Assembly (NCBI GenBank): GCA_017629325.1
Contig: JAGBXL010000003.1
Location: forward strand, 1 to 7,311
Direction of reading: 5' to 3'
DNA: 7,311 bases
Source of the DNA: Clostridia bacterium
Lineage (GTDB): Bacteria; Bacillota; Clostridia; UMGS1810
The notes below the pieces were generated by a model. It was not told the DNA's origin and did not search any database. It was given only the letters and a program-made list of their open reading frames with translations. This document shows, in pieces, positions 4,059 through 7,311 of the stretch (position 1 is its first letter; each line of letters begins with the position of its first letter). Both the position numbers and the translations under genes were made by a program.

Positions 4059-6623
4059 ATGAAAAAAGAAATTAAAGACATACAAATCCCCGTAACTATT
4101 GGTGGGGTTACATTTAAAAATCCGTTTTTTGTTGCGTCAGGACCAACAACAAAATCTGTAAAACAATTGGTGAAAATTGAAGAAACCGGTTGGGCGGCTG
4201 CATCTATAAAATTAAGTATAGATCCGGCTCCTTATATTAACCGTAAACCTCGCTATTCACTCTTTAAAGACAGAGATGCCCTGGCGTTTACAGCAGAAAA
4301 ACGACTTACATTTGAAGAAGGTCTCAAACTCATAAGAGATGCCAAACCTCTGCTTCACGACTTAAAGCTTATGGCAAACATCACTTATGCCGGTGATGCA
4401 GGTGTTGATGGCTGGGTAAACATGGCAAAGAAATTTGAAGAGGCAGGAGCCGACATCATTGAACTCAATATGTGTTGCCCCAATATGAGTTATAATGTTG
4501 AAATGACAAGCGGCGGAAGCAGCTCGGCAAAAAAACAGACAGGTGCAAGTATGGGTCAGCAGGCAGAAGTTGCGGCTGAAATTGCAGGAGCAGTAAAAAA
4601 AGCAATATCAATTCCCTTGTTTGTAAAATTAACACCTGAGGGTGGTCAGATTGCTAAGGTAGCAAAGGCTCTTTATGAAGCAGGTGCTGATGCGGTAGGT
4701 GGAACAGGAAACCGTCTTGGTATGCCACCGATTGATATTGATGATCCCTCTAGTGCCTTTTATCATCTGCAAAAAGAAATATCAATGGGTTGCCACTGCG
4801 GTAAGTGGTTAAAACCGCTTGCACAGCGTGATACATATGAAATTCGCAAAGTTTGCGGTCAAGATGCACCTATTATGGCAGCCGGAGGAATCACCGACTG
4901 GAAAGATGCAGTTGAAATGATTTTATGCGGCGGCAATTTGCTTGGTGTTTGTGCAGAAACACTTATTTCCGGATATGATATCTGCAGACCTATGGTTGAA
5001 GGTCTTGATAAATATATGCAACAGCATGGATACACAGATTTATCTCAGATGCGTGGTCTTATAGTTCCTGAGGTTAAAACAGCCAACGATGTAACCATTT
5101 TTGCAGGATATGCAAAGATTAAAGAACCTAACCTTTCTGCACCTTGTAAGAGTGCGTGTCCACACCATGTGCCCACACAGGCTTATATACAAAAGATTGC
5201 AAAAGGTGAATATAAAGAAGCCTATGATCTTATAACAGGTAAAAATGCGCTTCAAAATATTTGTGCTTTCGTTTGTAATCATCCCTGTGAAGATGCTTGT
5301 ATAAGAAGCGGATATGATTCACCGGTTAAAATACGTCAGCTAAAGAGATTTGTTCTGGAATATGGTAAGAACAAAGGCTGGACTCCTGCATGGGCAAAGG
5401 CAGAGCCTAACGGTCATAAGGTTGCAGTTGTAGGTGCAGGTCCTGCAGGCTTAGCATGTGCATCAGAGCTTAAAAAGGCAGGTTATTCGGTAACAGTATT
5501 TGAAAAGGAAGCCAAGGCAGGCGGCCTTATGAGATTTGGCATACCGGATTATGCTCTTAATAAAGATATTATCGATAAAGAAATTCAAGTGCTCGAAGAA
5601 AATGGCGTATGCTTTGAATATGGCATGGAATTAGGAAAAGACATAACATTTGAAAGCCTTAAAAATTCAGGATATGAGGCAGTCTTTTCAGCTATTGGCT
5701 GTAATAAGAAAAAACTAAGCGAAATTCCAGGTGCAGATAAAGCCGAGGATGCTTTGGAATTCTTGAAAAATATTTCAACAGGAAATATTCCCCAAGTTAA
5801 AGAAAATGTTGTGGTTGCAGGCAAGGGCTTTGCAGCTATGGATGCTGCAAGAAGTGCAAAAAAACTTGGTGCAAAACAAGTTACATTGGTCTGGACAGCT
5901 AATTATCCAAAGGGTAGCTATGACAAAGAAACTCTTTTAGAGGCTGAAAAAGAGGGCGTTGTTTTAATAGATAATGTTAATATAACAAAGCTTTCGGGCG
6001 ATTTAGTTGAATTAAACCGTAACGGATCTATTTTCACTCTGCCTTGCGAACAGCTTATCGTTTCAAATGAATATGAAGCAGATACCAATGTTCTCGGAAA
6101 CATTGAAACCAAAAACGGTTTTGTTAAAATAACTAGTGCACGCACCAATATTGAAGGTGTTTATGCAGGTGGAAACCTGGTGCGTTCTGCCAATGTTATT
6201 ACCGCTATTGCGGCAGGTAAAAATGCAGCTGCAGTAATAGATGGCGACATTAGGGGAGAGAAAGCAACACTTGAGGGTGTTACAGCAACCAAAACAGTTA
6301 ACCCTGAAATTGTTCGTCAGAGAACAGGCTATCTCAAAAAGGATAACAATGTGCTTAAACTTAACACTCCTACAAACGGTTTTGAAGTATCTGAACGTGT
6401 TATGACTGAAGAAGAGGCACAAAAGGAAGCAATGCGCTGCCTTAACTGCGGATGCGGAGAGGGCTGTCAGTTATGTAAAACTATTTGTACCGATTTTGCA
6501 CCTGAGATTATAGATGCAGACAAAATGAATATCCGCAAAGAAGATTGCGTAGCTTGCGGTATGTGCTTTAACCGTTGTCCAAATGGTAATATTGAAATGG
6601 TAAACTTAGGATATACTGTATAA
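4059..6623 (+). CDS. Iron-sulfur flavoprotein: PreA-like FMN barrel fused to PreT/GltD-like FAD-NAD(P) module and C-terminal ferredoxin
   Basis: An 854-residue cytoplasmic protein without signal peptide. Residues 1-335 form a dihydroorotate/dihydropyrimidine dehydrogenase-type FMN barrel (FFVASGPTT; Lys51; ELNMCCPN with Asn137; VKLTPE with Lys190; AAGGITD). Residues 355-435 are the Cys-rich helical domain of PreT/GltD (CKSACP at 363-368; CAFVCNHPCEDAC with Cys402, 406, 410, 414). Residues 455-485 hold the FAD loop GAGPAG (459-464), followed by GGLMRFGIPDY. Residues 584-612 hold a second dinucleotide loop (GKGFAAMDAAR), and YAGGN (702-706) closes the FAD site. Residues 794-840 carry RCLNCGC, CQLCKTIC and CVACGMCFNRCP, suited to two 4Fe-4S clusters. 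Electrons probably pass between NAD(P)H, FAD, Fe-S clusters and FMN to reduce (or oxidise) a C=C or C=N bond. The domain order differs from animal dihydropyrimidine dehydrogenase, where the FMN barrel follows the NADPH domain. Pyrimidine-contact residues are changed, so the substrate is probably different. AGGGA 10 nt upstream supports the start. Confidence 0.9.
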   Translation: MKKEIKDIQIPVTIGGVTFKNPFFVASGPTTKSVKQLVKIEETGWAAASIKLSIDPAPYINRKPRYSLFKDRDALAFTAEKRLTFEEGLKLIRDAKPLLHDLKLMANITYAGDAGVDGWVNMAKKFEEAGADIIELNMCCPNMSYNVEMTSGGSSSAKKQTGASMGQQAEVAAEIAGAVKKAISIPLFVKLTPEGGQIAKVAKALYEAGADAVGGTGNRLGMPPIDIDDPSSAFYHLQKEISMGCHCGKWLKPLAQRDTYEIRKVCGQDAPIMAAGGITDWKDAVEMILCGGNLLGVCAETLISGYDICRPMVEGLDKYMQQHGYTDLSQMRGLIVPEVKTANDVTIFAGYAKIKEPNLSAPCKSACPHHVPTQAYIQKIAKGEYKEAYDLITGKNALQNICAFVCNHPCEDACIRSGYDSPVKIRQLKRFVLEYGKNKGWTPAWAKAEPNGHKVAVVGAGPAGLACASELKKAGYSVTVFEKEAKAGGLMRFGIPDYALNKDIIDKEIQVLEENGVCFEYGMELGKDITFESLKNSGYEAVFSAIGCNKKKLSEIPGADKAEDALEFLKNISTGNIPQVKENVVVAGKGFAAMDAARSAKKLGAKQVTLVWTANYPKGSYDKETLLEAEKEGVVLIDNVNITKLSGDLVELNRNGSIFTLPCEQLIVSNEYEADTNVLGNIETKNGFVKITSARTNIEGVYAGGNLVRSANVITAIAAGKNAAAVIDGDIRGEKATLEGVTATKTVNPEIVRQRTGYLKKDNNVLKLNTPTNGFEVSERVMTEEEAQKEAMRCLNCGCGEGCQLCKTICTDFAPEIIDADKMNIRKEDCVACGMCFNRCPNGNIEMVNLGYTV

Positions 6624-6640
6624 CCGGAGGAGGATAAAAT

Positions 6641-7311
6641 ATGTATTCTGTAAATTTTGATATATCCGGTCAGGTGGCTGTTATAACAGGTGCCGGCGGA
6701 ATAATATGCGGAACACTTGCAAAAGAAATGGCAAAAAAAGGTGTTAAAGTAGCTCTTTTGGATTTGTTTTTAGAAAATGCCCAAAAAATTACCGATGAAA
6801 TTTTAGCATCAGGTGGAGATGCAATTGCTGTCAAAGCAGATGTTCTTGATCGTGCAAGTCTGGAGTCGGCAAGAGAAAAAGTTTTAGAAAAATATGGTAA
6901 AATAGACATCCTTGTAAATGGTGCAGGAGGAAACAAACCTCAGGCAACCATTACAAAAGATAATGATTTCTTTCATTTGGATCTTGATGCATTTAAGTGG
7001 GTTTTTGATTTAAATGTAACAGGAGCAGTACTTACAACAATGGTATTTGGAGAAGTTTTTGCAAAGCAAAAAAGCGGAAATGTCATAAATATAGCATCTA
7101 TGTCTAGCTATCATCCTCTTACCAATACAGTAGCATATTGCGGTGCAAAGGCTGCAGTTGCAAACTTTACTGAATGGATGTCGACTCACTTTAATCAGAA
7201 TTACAGCAATAATATAAGAGTAAATGCAATTGCACCCGGATTTTTGCTTACAAATCAAAACAGATATCTTTTGACCAATGAGGACGGTTCTGCAACAGAC
7301 CGCGGTCAGCG
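6641..7311 (+). CDS. Short-chain dehydrogenase, UxuB-like D-mannonate oxidoreductase type (partial)
   Basis: 223 codons are visible and the reading frame is still open at the window end. Classical SDR features are present: TGAGGIICG cofactor loop (16-24), Asp41 at the end of strand 2 (suggesting NAD preference), AKADV near 64-68, NGAGG (93-97), Asn125, Ser153 and the YxxxK pair Tyr166/Lys170. The spacing of Ser to Tyr is the usual 13. The late segment APGFLLTNQNRYLLTNEDGS strongly resembles the SDR group annotated as D-mannonate oxidoreductase / fructuronate reductase (YjmF/UxuB of Bacillus), where PGFFxxxQNRxLLxxEDGSLTxRG is conserved. The product would interconvert a sugar acid and its keto form. 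A strong GGAGGAGG site ends 8 nt before the ATG and the gap to the flavoprotein is 17 nt. Given the other genes, the true substrate may be an analogue of mannonate; the uxuB symbol is not assigned. Confidence 0.88.
   Translation, partial: MYSVNFDISGQVAVITGAGGIICGTLAKEMAKKGVKVALLDLFLENAQKITDEILASGGDAIAVKADVLDRASLESAREKVLEKYGKIDILVNGAGGNKPQATITKDNDFFHLDLDAFKWVFDLNVTGAVLTTMVFGEVFAKQKSGNVINIASMSSYHPLTNTVAYCGAKAAVANFTEWMSTHFNQNYSNNIRVNAIAPGFLLTNQNRYLLTNEDGSATDRGQ

Noticed and set aside
6063..6422. 119-codon open frame on the minus strand inside the flavoprotein gene
   Set aside because: It is antisense to the conserved FAD-closing region; the Cys/Phe-rich translation is typical of a shadow frame.
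4059..6623. The large flavoprotein as a true NADPH-dependent dihydropyrimidine dehydrogenase
   Set aside because: Catalytic Cys and pyrimidine-contact Asn residues, as well as the NADPH arginines, appear replaced, and no hydantoinase or ureidopropionase genes accompany it.

Overview
The base composition is AT-rich and ribosome binding sites are strong and purine-rich (AGGAG type). Consensus-like promoters, a tRNA gene without encoded CCA and Fe-S/flavin redox enzymes also point to an anaerobic low-GC Firmicute, most likely an uncultured gut-type member of the Clostridia. This is inferred from style and protein resemblance, not from a marker gene search.

Layout. Positions 1-154 hold the 3' end of gatB (GatCAB amidotransferase), followed by a hairpin. 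A well-formed promoter then drives a lone tRNA-Asn(GUU) gene (278-350), which ends in its own GNRA-loop terminator. Positions 392-580 are non-coding and rich in ATTCAT/AATGAATAAT-type inverted repeats. A bidirectional terminator at 586-618 separates this from a leftward TetR-family regulator (626-1234). The 221-bp gap at 1235-1455 carries two back-to-back promoters, each with a TGTG extended -10, and a perfect 12-bp palindrome at the predicted start site of the rightward transcript.

Rightward from 1456 runs a tight operon (gaps of 13-20 nt or none, a ribosome binding site before each gene, no internal terminator seen). It encodes a NagB/6-phosphogluconolactonase-fold protein, a creatininase-family amidohydrolase, a Gfo/Idh/MocA dehydrogenase, an 854-residue iron-sulfur flavoprotein, and a short-chain dehydrogenase resembling the UxuB-type D-mannonate oxidoreductases, which is cut by the window end.

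The large flavoprotein is the most unusual item. It contains the parts of dihydropyrimidine dehydrogenase (PreA-like FMN barrel; PreT/GltD-like Fe-S, FAD and NAD(P) module; terminal ferredoxin module) in one chain, but with the FMN barrel first. Residues that bind and protonate pyrimidines appear replaced while FMN-site residues are kept. Together the genes look like a substrate-induced catabolic pathway for a sugar- or sugar-acid-like compound carrying nitrogen and perhaps a double bond. The steps would be oxidation/reduction at hydroxyls (Gfo/Idh, SDR), C=C or C=N reduction (flavoprotein), amide or lactam hydrolysis (creatininase family) and isomerisation/deamination (NagB-like). The substrate cannot be deduced from this window. 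The TetR protein is the natural candidate regulator.
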